From the NCBI GenBank assembly GCA_001298545.1, contig LJCX01000021.1:186001-250000 (forward strand): 64,000 nt of DNA, written 5' to 3'. The DNA comes from Actinobacteria bacterium OV320 (GTDB taxonomy: Bacteria > Actinomycetota > Actinomycetes > Streptomycetales > Streptomycetaceae). Shown here in pieces: positions 1 to 9,200 of the stretch (position 1 is its first letter; each line of letters opens with the position of its first letter). Both the position numbers and the translations under genes were made by a program. The notes beneath the pieces were generated by a model, which worked only from the letters and a program-made list of their open reading frames with translations, searched no databases and had not been told where the DNA came from.

Positions 1-9
1 AGGCACCCG

Positions 10-534
10 ATGACCGAACGAGCGACCCGGCGGCCCTCGCGCCGCCGGCTCACCGACACGCTGCTCGCCGCGCTCGCGCCCGTCGCCGTGTGCGGTCTCG
101 CCCTCGGCGGGCTGAGCACGTGGACCGCCTACGGCAACGCCGGCAGCCCGGCCCGGATCAGGGTCACCGACGGCAAGGTCTTCCTGCCCTCCGCCGGTGT
201 CCCGGAGACGGCCGCGTTCTTCCGGGTCGCCAACAGCGGGGGCTCGGCGGACCGGCTGCTGAGGGTGACCACCGCCGAGGCCGGCGCGGGCTCGCCCCGC
301 CTCAGCCGCCACCTCATGACCGGCACCGGCTCGGCCTCCGCGCAGACGGTCGCCTCCGTCGCCGTACCGGCCGGCGAGACCCTCGACATGTCACCGGGCG
401 GCCTCGACGTGATAGTGCCGGCGAAGTCGGGCTGGCAGTCCGGTGACCTTGTCGCGTTCACCCTGCACTTCGAGCACGGCGGGGCGGTGAAGACGCTCGC
501 GGTGGTGGTCCGGCCGGGCCAGGACAGCAGCTGA
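10..534 (+). CDS. PCu(A)C-like copper chaperone, membrane anchored
   Basis: A 174-residue protein with a basic N-terminus and one hydrophobic segment (about residues 17-42) followed by a beta-rich extracellular domain of the PCu(A)C/DUF461 type. This family carries Cu(I) outside the membrane, usually to cytochrome oxidase assembly. The first ligand region is visible (RHLM, about residues 98-101, and a Met in the LDMSPGG stretch). The usual later His-x-Met before the final strands is replaced by LDVIV, so copper binding may be weakened or altered. Only nine bases precede the ATG, so an upstream partner gene may overlap it outside the window. It lies just ahead of an isonitrile metallophore cluster, which fits a copper-handling neighbourhood. 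Confidence 0.7.
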   Translation: MTERATRRPSRRRLTDTLLAALAPVAVCGLALGGLSTWTAYGNAGSPARIRVTDGKVFLPSAGVPETAAFFRVANSGGSADRLLRVTTAEAGAGSPRLSRHLMTGTGSASAQTVASVAVPAGETLDMSPGGLDVIVPAKSGWQSGDLVAFTLHFEHGGAVKTLAVVVRPGQDSS

Positions 535-555
535 CCGGGCCGAGGAAATCGATCC

Positions 556-651
556 GGAAACCCGGAAACCCGGAAACCCGGAAACCCGGAAACCCGGAAA
601 CCCGGAAACCCGGAAACCCGGAAACCCGGAAACCCGGAAACCCGGAAACAC
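556..651. repeat. 12-copy 8-bp tandem repeat
   Basis: The unit GGAAACCC is repeated about twelve times without interruption (last copy ends in ACA), immediately after the PCu(A)C-like gene. The unit is not a multiple of three and no credible gene covers it. It may vary in length between strains by slippage. The rest of the 535-950 intergenic region holds a small hairpin (CCGACAG at 755-761, CTGTCGG at 769-775) and the palindrome at 896-920. Confidence 0.95.
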
Positions 652-895
652 GGGATCCTGGGAACTCGGGGCCGCCCGTGGCCGAACATTACTTCGGGAC
701 GACCATTCGGAAAGGGGGAGCAATTCGCCGGGAGAAATCCCCGGCATTACCTGTCCGACAGTTCTCGACTGTCGGCACCTCGTGCTGCCCGGAAATCCCT
801 GGAAGCGGTTTCGGTGCGGAAATATGAGGTGCGGGAAAACAACCGTTCCCATTCCGGATTCCGACTGCTACGGTGACGGAAATTGATCGACCGGC

Positions 896-920
896 CGGAA
901 TTCCGATTCATGGAATTCCG
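896..920. promoter_or_regulatory. Perfect inverted repeat upstream of the exporter and isonitrile cluster
   Basis: CGGAATTCC and GGAATTCCG form perfect 9-bp arms separated by 7 bases, ending 30 bases before the MFS start codon. Position and symmetry suggest a repressor operator or transcript hairpin controlling the cluster. A related half (ATTCCGGATTCCG) lies around 851-863. No regulator gene for it is visible nearby. Confidence 0.45.
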
Positions 921-950
921 CATACCGTGATGCTGAGGGGGTGAGGGACG

Positions 951-2501
951 ATGTCCCTGTTCGTTCTGGCGTTGGGGCAGCTCGTCATCTCGCTCGACTA
1001 CAACATCGTGTACGTCGCCCTGCCGGACATCGGCGCGGGCCTGGGCTTCTCCGACCACGATCTCCAGTGGGTGGTCAGTGCCTATGTCGTGGCCACCGGC
1101 GGGCTCCTGCTGCTGGGCGGCCGGGCCGCCGACCTGCTGGGCCGGCGCCGGATGTTCGTCCTCGCGGCGCTGCTGTACGCGGGTTCCTCCCTGGTGGGCG
1201 GCCTGTCGGAGACCGCGGGAGTCCTGGTCGCCGTCAGGGCGGTCCAGGGCATCGGCGGTTCCCTGCTGTTCCCGGCGACGCTGTCCCTGATCAACACCCT
1301 GTACGCGGAAGGGCCCGAGCGGAACCGGGCCCTCGCGGTGTGGGGCGCCGCCGGAGCCGGCGGGCTCTGCTTCGGGTCCCTGCTCGGCGGGGTGCTGGTG
1401 GAGGCGTTCGGCTGGCCGTCGGTGTTCTTCGTCAACGTGCCCGTCGCGGCCGCCCTCGCGGTGGCGGGCCGGCTGCTCTTCCCGCCCGACGGGCCCCGGG
1501 ACCGCACGCGGCGCTTCGACGTGGCGGGCGCGCTGACCGCGACGGGCGGGGTCACGCTCCTGGTGTTCCTGCTGGTGCGGGCCCCGGCGCAGGGCTGGGA
1601 CTCGCCCGCCGCCCTGACGGGCGCGGCGCTTTCGGCCGGCCTGCTGACGCTGTTCGCCGTCGTGGAGCGGCGATCGCGTGAACCGCTCGTCCCGGCACGG
1701 CTGTTCGCCCGTCGCGGCCTGGCGGTCGCCATGGGGGTGACCGCCCTGTTCAGCGCGACGTTCAGTTCGGTGCCGTACTTCCTCACCCTGTACTTCCATA
1801 CCGTCCACGGCTACAGCGCCGTCGCGACCGGCCTCGCGTTCCTGGTGCCCGCCCTGGTGATCGCGGCGGGCACCCAGGCCGGGGAACGGGCGGTGACCGC
1901 CTTCGGCGTGCACCGGGTGCTGGTCGGCGGCCTGGCGCTGGGGGCGGTCGGGGCGGCGGCGCTCGGCCTGGGGCTCACCTCGGACGGCTCGTATCCACGG
2001 CTGCTGCCCGGGATCGTGCTCCTGGGGCTCGGCCAGGGTGTCGCGTGGACGGCGATGTGGATCGCCGCGTCCACGGGGGTGGCCGCCGACGACCAGGGCG
2101 TCGCCTCCGGACTGGCCTCGACCAGCCTCCAGGTGGGCGGCGCGGTGGGCCTCGCCGTCCTGGTCGCGATCGCCGGCGGCGTCGGCCGGAACGCCCCGGG
2201 CCCCGGGCTCCTGGACGGCATCCGGACCGCCGTCTTCGCGACGGCGGGCGCCATCGCCCTCGGCGCGCTCGCACTGCTCGCCCTCCGCCGGAGCACGGTG
2301 GGTGCGGTGAACTCGGTGACCGAGGGGAGCGCGGTGACCGAGGTGAGCGCCGGTCCCGCCGCGGTCCTCGCGGAGGGTGGCGATCCCGGCGGCACCGACC
2401 GGCCCGGCGGCAACGCCGACGACCCGCGGGGAGCACCAGTGCCCGGACGCCCGCTCCCCCCGCCCGCTCCTCCTGCCTCACCTCCCGACCCGCGCCCCTG
2501 A
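951..2501 (+). CDS. MFS drug/metabolite exporter (DHA2, 14 TM)
   Basis: 516 residues of almost continuous hydrophobic helices, typical of the 14-helix DHA2 (EmrB/QacA) proton antiporters. The first helix carries the LDYNIVYVALP version of the family motif, and the loop GGRAADLLGRRR between helices 2 and 3 is the MFS signature A. An in-frame TGA at 942 fixes ATG 951 as the first possible start, with GAGGG just before it. The last 60 or so residues are a Gly/Pro-rich tail outside the membrane domain. Being first in the isonitrile cluster, it most likely exports the product. The tail runs to within bases of a ketosynthase relic read in another frame, suggesting a deletion joined the two. Confidence 0.88.
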   Translation: MSLFVLALGQLVISLDYNIVYVALPDIGAGLGFSDHDLQWVVSAYVVATGGLLLLGGRAADLLGRRRMFVLAALLYAGSSLVGGLSETAGVLVAVRAVQGIGGSLLFPATLSLINTLYAEGPERNRALAVWGAAGAGGLCFGSLLGGVLVEAFGWPSVFFVNVPVAAALAVAGRLLFPPDGPRDRTRRFDVAGALTATGGVTLLVFLLVRAPAQGWDSPAALTGAALSAGLLTLFAVVERRSREPLVPARLFARRGLAVAMGVTALFSATFSSVPYFLTLYFHTVHGYSAVATGLAFLVPALVIAAGTQAGERAVTAFGVHRVLVGGLALGAVGAAALGLGLTSDGSYPRLLPGIVLLGLGQGVAWTAMWIAASTGVAADDQGVASGLASTSLQVGGAVGLAVLVAIAGGVGRNAPGPGLLDGIRTAVFATAGAIALGALALLALRRSTVGAVNSVTEGSAVTEVSAGPAAVLAEGGDPGGTDRPGGNADDPRGAPVPGRPLPPPAPPASPPDPRP

Positions 2502-2700
2502 CCGCCCGCTGTCCCACGTCGAGTCCGTCGGCAACACCGGCGCCGCCTCCATCCCGCTCGCCCTCGCCGACGCGGCCGCCCGTCGCACGGTCCGGTCCGG
2601 CGACCGGCTTCTGCTGACCGCCTTCGGCGGCGGTCTCACCTGGGGTTCCTGCCTCCTGACCTGGCCCGTGCTCCATCGACAAGAACGGACGACGCCATGA
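2500..2700 (+). pseudogene. C-terminal relic of a FabH-type 3-oxoacyl-ACP synthase III
   Basis: This reading frame encodes the end of a KAS III enzyme: the active-site Asn region (VGNTGAASIPLALADA) and the terminal AFGGGLTWG motif. The preceding roughly 250 residues, with the catalytic Cys and His, are absent; what lies upstream is the tail of the MFS gene in a different frame. The stop overlaps the next start (ATGA at 2697-2700), so coupling to the ACP gene survives. It looks like the remnant of a once complete ketosynthase that worked with that ACP. Confidence 0.72.
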
Positions 2701-2936
2701 GCACCACCTACGAGCAGCTCGTCGACATCCTCACCAGACTCCACGACGCCCCCGCCGACCGCATCCGCCCGGGGGCGACCCTCGGCGAACTGGACGTCGA
2801 CTCGCTGACCACGGTCGAGATCAGCATCCGCATCGAACGCGACCTCGATGTGACGGTCGGCGACGAGGAACTCGGACCCGACGTCACCCTCGGCGACATC
2901 GCCGGACTCGTGGACGCCCGCCGGCCGGCCGTCTGA
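2697..2936 (+). CDS. Acyl carrier protein (second, stand-alone)
   Basis: 79 residues with the carrier fold and the phosphopantetheine site D-S-L (Ser36) followed by a helix II of the form [11 protein letters not shown]. It overlaps the FabH relic by four bases and precedes the dioxygenase gene. The conserved isonitrile pathway needs only one ACP (supplied by the gene at 5958), so this one may have built or supplied the fatty acyl chain together with the now truncated ketosynthase. Whether it still takes part is unknown. Confidence 0.88.
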   Translation: MSTTYEQLVDILTRLHDAPADRIRPGATLGELDVDSLTTVEISIRIERDLDVTVGDEELGPDVTLGDIAGLVDARRPAV

Positions 2937-2958
2937 CCTCATGGAAGGAAGCACCGCA

Positions 2959-3849
2959 ATGCAGATCGAGGAACAGCCCGGCGCCGCGATCGGCGCCACG
3001 GTCGAGGGCTTCGACCACACCACCGCCTCGGACGCCGACGTCGAGGCACTCAAGAACACCGTCTACAGGAGGAAGATCGCCGTCCTCAAGGGACAGGACC
3101 TCTCCCCGAAGGAGTTCCTCGCGCTCGGCAAGCGGCTTGGCCGCCCCGAGACCTACTACGAGCCGATGTACAAGCACCCGGAGGTGCCGGAGATATTCGT
3201 CTCCTCCAACGTGCCGGAGAACGGCAGGCAGATCGGCGTACCGAAGACCGGCAAGTTCTGGCACGCCGACTACCAGTTCATGCCGGACCCCTTCGGCCTG
3301 ACCCTGATCCACCCCCAGGTCGTGCCGGAGAAGAACCGCGGGACGTACTTCATCGACATGGGACGGGCCTACGAGAAGCTGCCCGAGGAGCTGAAGAGGG
3401 AGATCGCCGGCACCCGCTGCACGCACTCGGTGCGCAAGTACTTCAAGATCCGGCCGCACGACGTCTACCGCCCGCTCTCCGAGATCATCGACGAGGTCGA
3501 GCGCAAGACCCCGGCCGTCGTCCAGCCGACCACCTTCACCCACCCGATGACCGGCGAGACGGTCCTCTACATCAGCGAGGGCTTCACCGTCGGCATCGAG
3601 GACCGGGACGGCAACCCGCTCGACGAGGAGCTGCTCAAGCGGCTGTTCGAGGCGACCGGGCAGCTCGACGAGACGTTCACGCACGACGGCATCCACCTGC
3701 AGGGCTTCGAGCGGGGAGACCTGCTGATCTGGGACAACCGCAGCCTCGTCCACCGCGCCCGGCACACGAGCGCACCGGAGCCCACCGTCTCCTACCGCGT
3801 CACCGTGCACGACGAACGCCGGCTGCACGACGGGATCAAGGCGGCATGA
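2959..3849 (+). CDS. scoE: Isonitrile-forming Fe(II)/2-oxoglutarate dioxygenase
   Basis: TauD-type oxygenase very like ScoE of Streptomyces isonitrile lipopeptide clusters and Rv0097 of Mycobacterium. The known reaction is oxidative decarboxylation of a beta-(carboxymethylamino) fatty acid to a beta-isonitrile acid. Visible are the iron-binding His-x-Asp (FWHADY, residues 102 and 104 from this start), a distal His in SLVHRARH, a nearby Arg for the 2-oxoglutarate carboxylate, and the TYYEPMY segment with the paired tyrosines of this subgroup. An ATG at 2941 is possible, but GGAAGGA sits nine bases before ATG 2959, so 2959 is preferred. It overlaps the thioesterase-like gene by four bases. Confidence 0.93.
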   Translation: MQIEEQPGAAIGATVEGFDHTTASDADVEALKNTVYRRKIAVLKGQDLSPKEFLALGKRLGRPETYYEPMYKHPEVPEIFVSSNVPENGRQIGVPKTGKFWHADYQFMPDPFGLTLIHPQVVPEKNRGTYFIDMGRAYEKLPEELKREIAGTRCTHSVRKYFKIRPHDVYRPLSEIIDEVERKTPAVVQPTTFTHPMTGETVLYISEGFTVGIEDRDGNPLDEELLKRLFEATGQLDETFTHDGIHLQGFERGDLLIWDNRSLVHRARHTSAPEPTVSYRVTVHDERRLHDGIKAA

Positions 3850-4343
3850 CGGACGAAGCCCTGCTGGCGCACGTGCTGACGCCGTACAAGGACCACTGCA
3901 GATATCTGCGCTCCGCCGTCGTGACGGAGACCGACGGGCGTGCCTCGGCCCGCTGCGAGTTTGAGATCCCCGAGTCGTGCTACATCGACGACACCGGCCA
4001 TCTGAATTCCGTGGAGGTGAACATCTGCTACAACCAGATGATGTATTACCTCGTGGCCAAGTCCGTGCAGGAGGGACTGGGTACGGGATTCGAGTCCTGG
4101 ACGCTGGACGACTTCTTCGAGCGCCAGCTCCCGGACATTCTCATCGCCCGGTTCGCCGCCAGTTTCCGGCGCCCGATCGATTCCCGCGCGTTCTCGGGGG
4201 AGATGGAACTGAGTTCCGTCACCCGGCGCGTCCCGGCAGCCGGTCAACCGTTCCTCCACGCCGAGACCACCTACCGCTACCGGGACGCCGGCTCGGGCCG
4301 GTGCGACGGCGTGGCGACCCTGGCGTTCGTCAACCTCCCCTGA
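3846..4343 (+). CDS. scoD: FcoT-like thioesterase, glycine adduct-forming enzyme
   Basis: 165-residue hot-dog-fold protein of the FcoT type (Rv0098 family; ScoD in isonitrile clusters). In the characterised pathway this enzyme adds glycine across an alpha,beta-unsaturated acyl-ACP and releases the beta-(carboxymethylamino) acid used by the dioxygenase. The family segments [10 protein letters not shown] and [16 protein letters not shown], with the conserved Asn and Tyr residues, are present. Its start overlaps scoE (ATGA) and scoC follows after 19 bases, so the genes are probably co-translated. Confidence 0.9.
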   Translation: MTDEALLAHVLTPYKDHCRYLRSAVVTETDGRASARCEFEIPESCYIDDTGHLNSVEVNICYNQMMYYLVAKSVQEGLGTGFESWTLDDFFERQLPDILIARFAASFRRPIDSRAFSGEMELSSVTRRVPAAGQPFLHAETTYRYRDAGSGRCDGVATLAFVNLP

Positions 4344-4362
4344 CCCGACGCGAGAGGAATTC

Positions 4363-5925
4363 ATGACCACGGACAGGCTCCACCACCCGGAGCTCCGGAC
4401 GCTCGCCCGGACCACGGGCTGCGACGCGCGGCGTCGGCCCGACACCCCCGCGATCCTGTGCGAGGGGCGCACGCTGACGTACGGGCAACTGCACCGCGAG
4501 AGCAACCGCATCGCCCACGCCCTGATCGCCGCCGGACTCACCCCGGGCGACCGGGTCGCCTACCTGGGCAAGGAGTCCGAGCACTACTACGAGATCCTCT
4601 TCGGCTGCGCCAAGAGCGGCACGGTGCTCGTCCCCGTCAACTGGCGGCTCACCGCGCCCGAGGTCGGCCACATCCTCCAGGACTCCGGTACCCGACTCCT
4701 CTTCCTGGAGGACGAGTTCGCCACCGTCGTCGACGGGATGCCGACCGCGCCCCCCGAGACGGTCGTCGCGCTCGGCGAGGGCCTCGCCGCCTGGAAGGCG
4801 CCCCACCCCGACACCGAACCGCCGGACGCCGCCACCCCGGACACCCCGGTGGCCCAGCTCTACACCAGCGGCACGACCGGCCTGCCCAAGGGCGTGGTCC
4901 TCGCCCACCGCAGCTTCTTCGCGATCCGGGACGCCCTGGCGAGCGAGGGGCTGGACTGGATCGACTGGCGGGCCGGGGACATCGCGCTGATCGGCATCCC
5001 CGGCTTCCACGTCGGCGGCCTGTGGTGGGCCGCGCAGAACCTCAACGCCGGCACCACGATCGTCGCGATGCGCGCCTTCGCCGCACGCCGGGCCGTCGAC
5101 CTCATCCGCGACCTGGGCGTCACCACCGCCTGCGTCGTGCCGGCGATGCTCCGCATGATGCTGACCGAACCCGGCATCCGCGCCGAGGACTTCACCACCC
5201 TGCGCAAGACGGTCTACGGCGGCTCCCCGATCTCCGAGGCCCTGCTGGAGGAGAGCCTCGCCGTCCTCGACTGCGAGTTCGCCCAGATCTACGGGCTCAC
5301 CGAGACCGGCAACACCGCCGTCTGCCTGCCCCCGGCCGCCCATGTCCCGGGCGGCCCGCTGATGCAGGCGGCGGGACGGCCGTACCCGGGCGTACGCGGC
5401 AAGGTGATCGACGGGGAGGGCCGGGAGCTTCCGCCGGGCGCGGTGGGGGAGGTCTGTCTGGCCACGCCCGCCCACATGGTCGAATACTGGGGACTGCCCG
5501 AGAAGACCGCCGAGACCCTCGTCGACGGCTGGATCCACACCGGGGACGCCGGCTTCCTCGACGAGGACGGCTACCTCTTCATCCGCGACCGCATCAAGGA
5601 CGCGATCCTCGTCGCGGGCGAGAACGTCTACCCGGCCGAGATCGAGAACGCGCTGGAAGCCCATCCCGGCGTGGCCGAGGCCGTCGTCGTCGGCGCACCC
5701 GACGAACGCTGGGGCGAGTACGTGCACGCCTTCGTCGTCCCCGCCCCCGGCTCGCCGGCCCGCCCCCGGGACCTGCACACCTTCCTCGTCCCACGGCTGG
5801 CGGGCTTCAAGCTGCCCGCACGCTACGAGTTCATCGACGCCGTACCGCGCAATCCCAGCGGAAAGATCCTGCGCCGCGAACTGCGCGACCGTTTCTGGCG
5901 CGACTCCGCACGCAAGGTCAACTAG
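4363..5925 (+). CDS. scoC: Acyl-ACP ligase (AMP-dependent)
   Basis: 520-residue adenylate-forming enzyme matching ScoC and FadD10 (Rv0099). It activates a fatty acid as acyl-adenylate and loads it on the pathway ACP. The ATP-binding loop YTSGTTGLPKG is at about residues 167-177, followed by a YGLTETG motif, HTGD near residue 391 and the C-terminal catalytic lysine region (PSGKILRR, about 497-504). AGAGGAATTC precedes the ATG. Full length with no disruption. A different acyl-CoA ligase specificity cannot be excluded from sequence, but the context makes the role clear. Confidence 0.92.
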   Translation: MTTDRLHHPELRTLARTTGCDARRRPDTPAILCEGRTLTYGQLHRESNRIAHALIAAGLTPGDRVAYLGKESEHYYEILFGCAKSGTVLVPVNWRLTAPEVGHILQDSGTRLLFLEDEFATVVDGMPTAPPETVVALGEGLAAWKAPHPDTEPPDAATPDTPVAQLYTSGTTGLPKGVVLAHRSFFAIRDALASEGLDWIDWRAGDIALIGIPGFHVGGLWWAAQNLNAGTTIVAMRAFAARRAVDLIRDLGVTTACVVPAMLRMMLTEPGIRAEDFTTLRKTVYGGSPISEALLEESLAVLDCEFAQIYGLTETGNTAVCLPPAAHVPGGPLMQAAGRPYPGVRGKVIDGEGRELPPGAVGEVCLATPAHMVEYWGLPEKTAETLVDGWIHTGDAGFLDEDGYLFIRDRIKDAILVAGENVYPAEIENALEAHPGVAEAVVVGAPDERWGEYVHAFVVPAPGSPARPRDLHTFLVPRLAGFKLPARYEFIDAVPRNPSGKILRRELRDRFWRDSARKVN

Positions 5926-5957
5926 CCCTCACCAGGGCCGGATCGAGAGAGAACGAC

Positions 5958-6203
5958 ATGCCTGCTCCCCTCACCCTGGACGGCTTCCGCGCGGACCTGG
6001 CGGAGTACCTGTACCAGCGGCCCGACGAAGTCGACCTCGACGAGCACCCCCTCCACGCGGGCCTGGACTCCCTGCGCATCGTCACCCTCCTCGAACGGTG
6101 GCGGGAGACCGGCGTGGACGTCACCTTCGTCGACCTCGCCGAATGCACCTCGTTCGCCCAGTGGTGGCAGCTGCTCTGCGCCCGCAGGGGAGGAACGACG
6201 TGA
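5958..6203 (+). CDS. scoB: Acyl carrier protein of the isonitrile pathway
   Basis: An 81-residue carrier protein with the phosphopantetheine site LDSLR (Ser38). It resembles the small Rv0100/ScoB carriers that hold the acyl chain while the double bond, glycine and isonitrile steps occur. It follows scoC by 32 bases with GAGAGAAC ahead of the ATG. Its stop overlaps the GTG start of the NRPS (GTGA at 6200-6203). Confidence 0.88.
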   Translation: MPAPLTLDGFRADLAEYLYQRPDEVDLDEHPLHAGLDSLRIVTLLERWRETGVDVTFVDLAECTSFAQWWQLLCARRGGTT

Positions 6204-9200
6204 CCCCGCGCCGTCCGCTGCCGCCCGCTCAGGAAGGCGTGTGGACCGGACAGCGGCTCGACCCGGACAGCCCCGCGTACAACACGGCCGAGTACGTGCA
6301 CATCCACGGCCCGGTGGACGCGGCCCTCTTCGACGAGGCCCTGCACCTCGTGGTCGCGCAGACGGAGGCCCTGCACGTCGTCTACGGCGTCGACGACGAG
6401 GGCCGCCCCTGGGAGGCGGACGCCCCGGCCGGCGACTGGCGCCTGCACACGGCGGACCTCACCGCCGAACCCGATCCGCAGGCGGCGGCCCTGGCCTGGA
6501 TGGACGAGGACCTGGCCCGCCCCGTCGACCTCGCCCGCGGCCTCGTCTTCGGCCACGCCCTGTTGCGGATCGCGGGGGAGGAACACCTCTGGTACCACCG
6601 CGTCCACCACATCGCCCTCGACGGCTTCGGCCTGTCGCTGGTCGCCCGGCGGGTCGCCGAGGTGTACACCGCTCTGGTCGCCGGGGAGCCGGTGCGGGAC
6701 AGCGGTTTCGGCACGCCGGCCTCGGTGCGGGAGGAGGAGAGCGCCTATCGCGAGTCGCCCCGCTTCGCCGAGGACCGCGCCTACTGGACGGACCGGTTCG
6801 CGGACCGGCCGCCCGTGGTGACCCAGGCCGGCCGCGTGGCGCTGCCCGGGCGCACCTTCCACCGACGGGTCGTCGACCTGGACGCGGCGCGGACGGAGGT
6901 CCTGCGCGCCGTCGCCCGCGACCTGAAGGTCACCTGGTCCGAGCTGCTGCTGGCCGTCACGGTGGCCCGGCTGCACCACACGACCGGCGCCCCCGAGATC
7001 ATTCTCAGCCTGCCGGTGATGGGCCGCCTCGGCTCGGTCTCCCTCCGCGTCCCCTGCATGGTCCGCAACATCCTGCCCCTGCGGGTGCCGGTCGCCGGCT
7101 CGGACAGTCCGCGCGACCTCGCCGTCCGGATCTCGCGCGAACTGCGGGCCGCGCTGCCGCACCAGCGCTACCGCTACGAACAACTGCGGCGCGACCTCGG
7201 ACTCCTCGGCGGACAGCGGCGGTTGTCCGGCCCGGGCGTCAACATCATGCCCTTCGCCTACGACCTGCGGTTCGCCGGACACCGCAGCACGGTCCACAAC
7301 GTCTCCGCCGGCCCCGTCGACGACCTGTCCGTCAACGTCTACGACCGCTCCGAGGGCGCCGGCCTGCGTATCGCCGTGGACGCCCACCCCGACCTCTACG
7401 ACGCGGCGGACCTCGCCGCGTTCCAGGAGGGGCTGCTCGCCCTGCTCACGGCGGCCGTCGCCGCACCCGACCGGACGCTGGACGAGCTGCGCGTCCGCGA
7501 GAGCGTCGCGGTCCTGGACGGGGGGCCGCTGCCCGGCCCGGCACGCCCGGTGCTCGGCCTGATCGCCGAGCATGCCGCCCGCAGCGGCGGCTCGGTCGCC
7601 GTCGAGCACGACGGCCGCCGCGTGACGTACGCGGAACTCCTCGACTCCGCGCACGATCTCGCCCGTCGGCTGGCCGTCCGGGGAGTGGGCCCCGGGGACC
7701 TCGTGGCCATCACCCTGCCGCGCGGCATCGACGCCGTCATCGCCGTCCTCGGCGTCCTGCTGCGCGGGGCCGCCTACTGCCCGTTCGACCCGGCCGCACC
7801 ACCGGCGCGCGGCGCCGGGCTGCTGGACGAGGCCCGGCCCGCGCTGGTCCTGACAGCTGCCACGTACGCCGACGTGACGGCCGACGACCGCCCCGGCCCC
7901 GGCACGGCTCCACCGGCTCCACCGGCCGCACCGGCACCCGACGACCTCGCCTATGTGCTGCACACCTCCGGTTCCACCGGCCGCCCCAAGGGTGTCGAGG
8001 TCGGCCACGGGGCACTCGACCACTTCGTCGCCGGCGCCGCGCACCGCTACGGACCGCGCCCCGGCGACCGGGTGCTCGGGTTCGCGCCCCTGCACTTCGA
8101 CACCAGCGTCGAGGAAATCTTCCTCACCCTGTGCGCGGGTGCCACGCTCGTGGTCCGCACCGACGACATGACCGACTCGGTCCCCGCCTTCCTGGACGCC
8201 TGCGCCCGGCTGCGGATCAGCTTCCTCGACCTGCCCACCGCCTACTGGCACGAGGTCGCCCACGCCGTCTCGACCGGAACCGCCGCCCTTCCCACCGAGG
8301 TGCGGACCGTCGTCATCGGCGGCGAGAGCGCCCTGCCCGAACGGGTCGACCGCTGGCGCGAGGCCGTCGGCACGTCCGTGCGGCTGTTCAACACCTACGG
8401 CCCGACCGAGGGCACCGTGGTCGCCACCGTCGCCGACCTCCACGACCCCGGCCTCGCCCCCGGGGACGTACCCATCGGGCTCCCGCTGCCCGGCACCGCC
8501 GCAGCGGTCGTCGACGGCGAACTCCACCTCCTGGGCGGCAATCTGGCCCTCGGCTACCGAGGGAACCGGCCCCCGGACGCCGCCCGCTTCGCGCCCCTGC
8601 ACGCCCTGCCCGGAGCCCCCCGCGCCTACCGCACCGGCGATCTGGTCCGCGTCGGCGACGACGGGCAACTGCGTCATCTGGGCCGCTCGGACACCGAGTT
8701 CAAGATCAGCGGACACCGGGTGCACCCCGCCGAGGTGGAGAGCGCCCTGCTGCGCCACCCGGCAGTGCGCGACGCCGTCGTCGTAGGACAGGTGCTGCCG
8801 GGCGGGACACGGCGCCTGGTGGCGTACGTCGTGCCGGACGGGCCCGCCCCGGCGGCGGCCGCGATCAGGGAGCACCTGCGCACGGCACTGCCCGCGGCGA
8901 TGGTCCCTTCGGCGGTCGAGTTCCTGGACGAGCTGCCCCGGACCAGCTCGGGGAAGACCGACCGCCACGCGCTCGCGACGCAACTCCCCGTCACCCGGAC
9001 CGCGGTGGTCGGCACGCTGGAACACACCGTCACCGCCGTCTGGCGACAGGTGCTCGGGGCGGCGACCCTGTCCGCGCAGGACGACGTGTTCGAACAGGGC
9101 GCCCAGTCCCTGCAGGCCATCCAGGCCGCCAACCGCCTCGGCGTCGCACTCGGCCGGGAGGTGAAGGTCGCCTGGCTCTTCCAGCATCCGACCGCCGCCG

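Noticed and set aside
391..852. Minus-strand frame encoding GFRVSGFP repeats
   Set aside because: Produced only by the 8-base tandem repeat; no ribosome site or homologous domain.
869..874. TACGGT as a -10 box for the exporter gene
   Set aside because: No acceptable -35 sequence 16-19 bases upstream.
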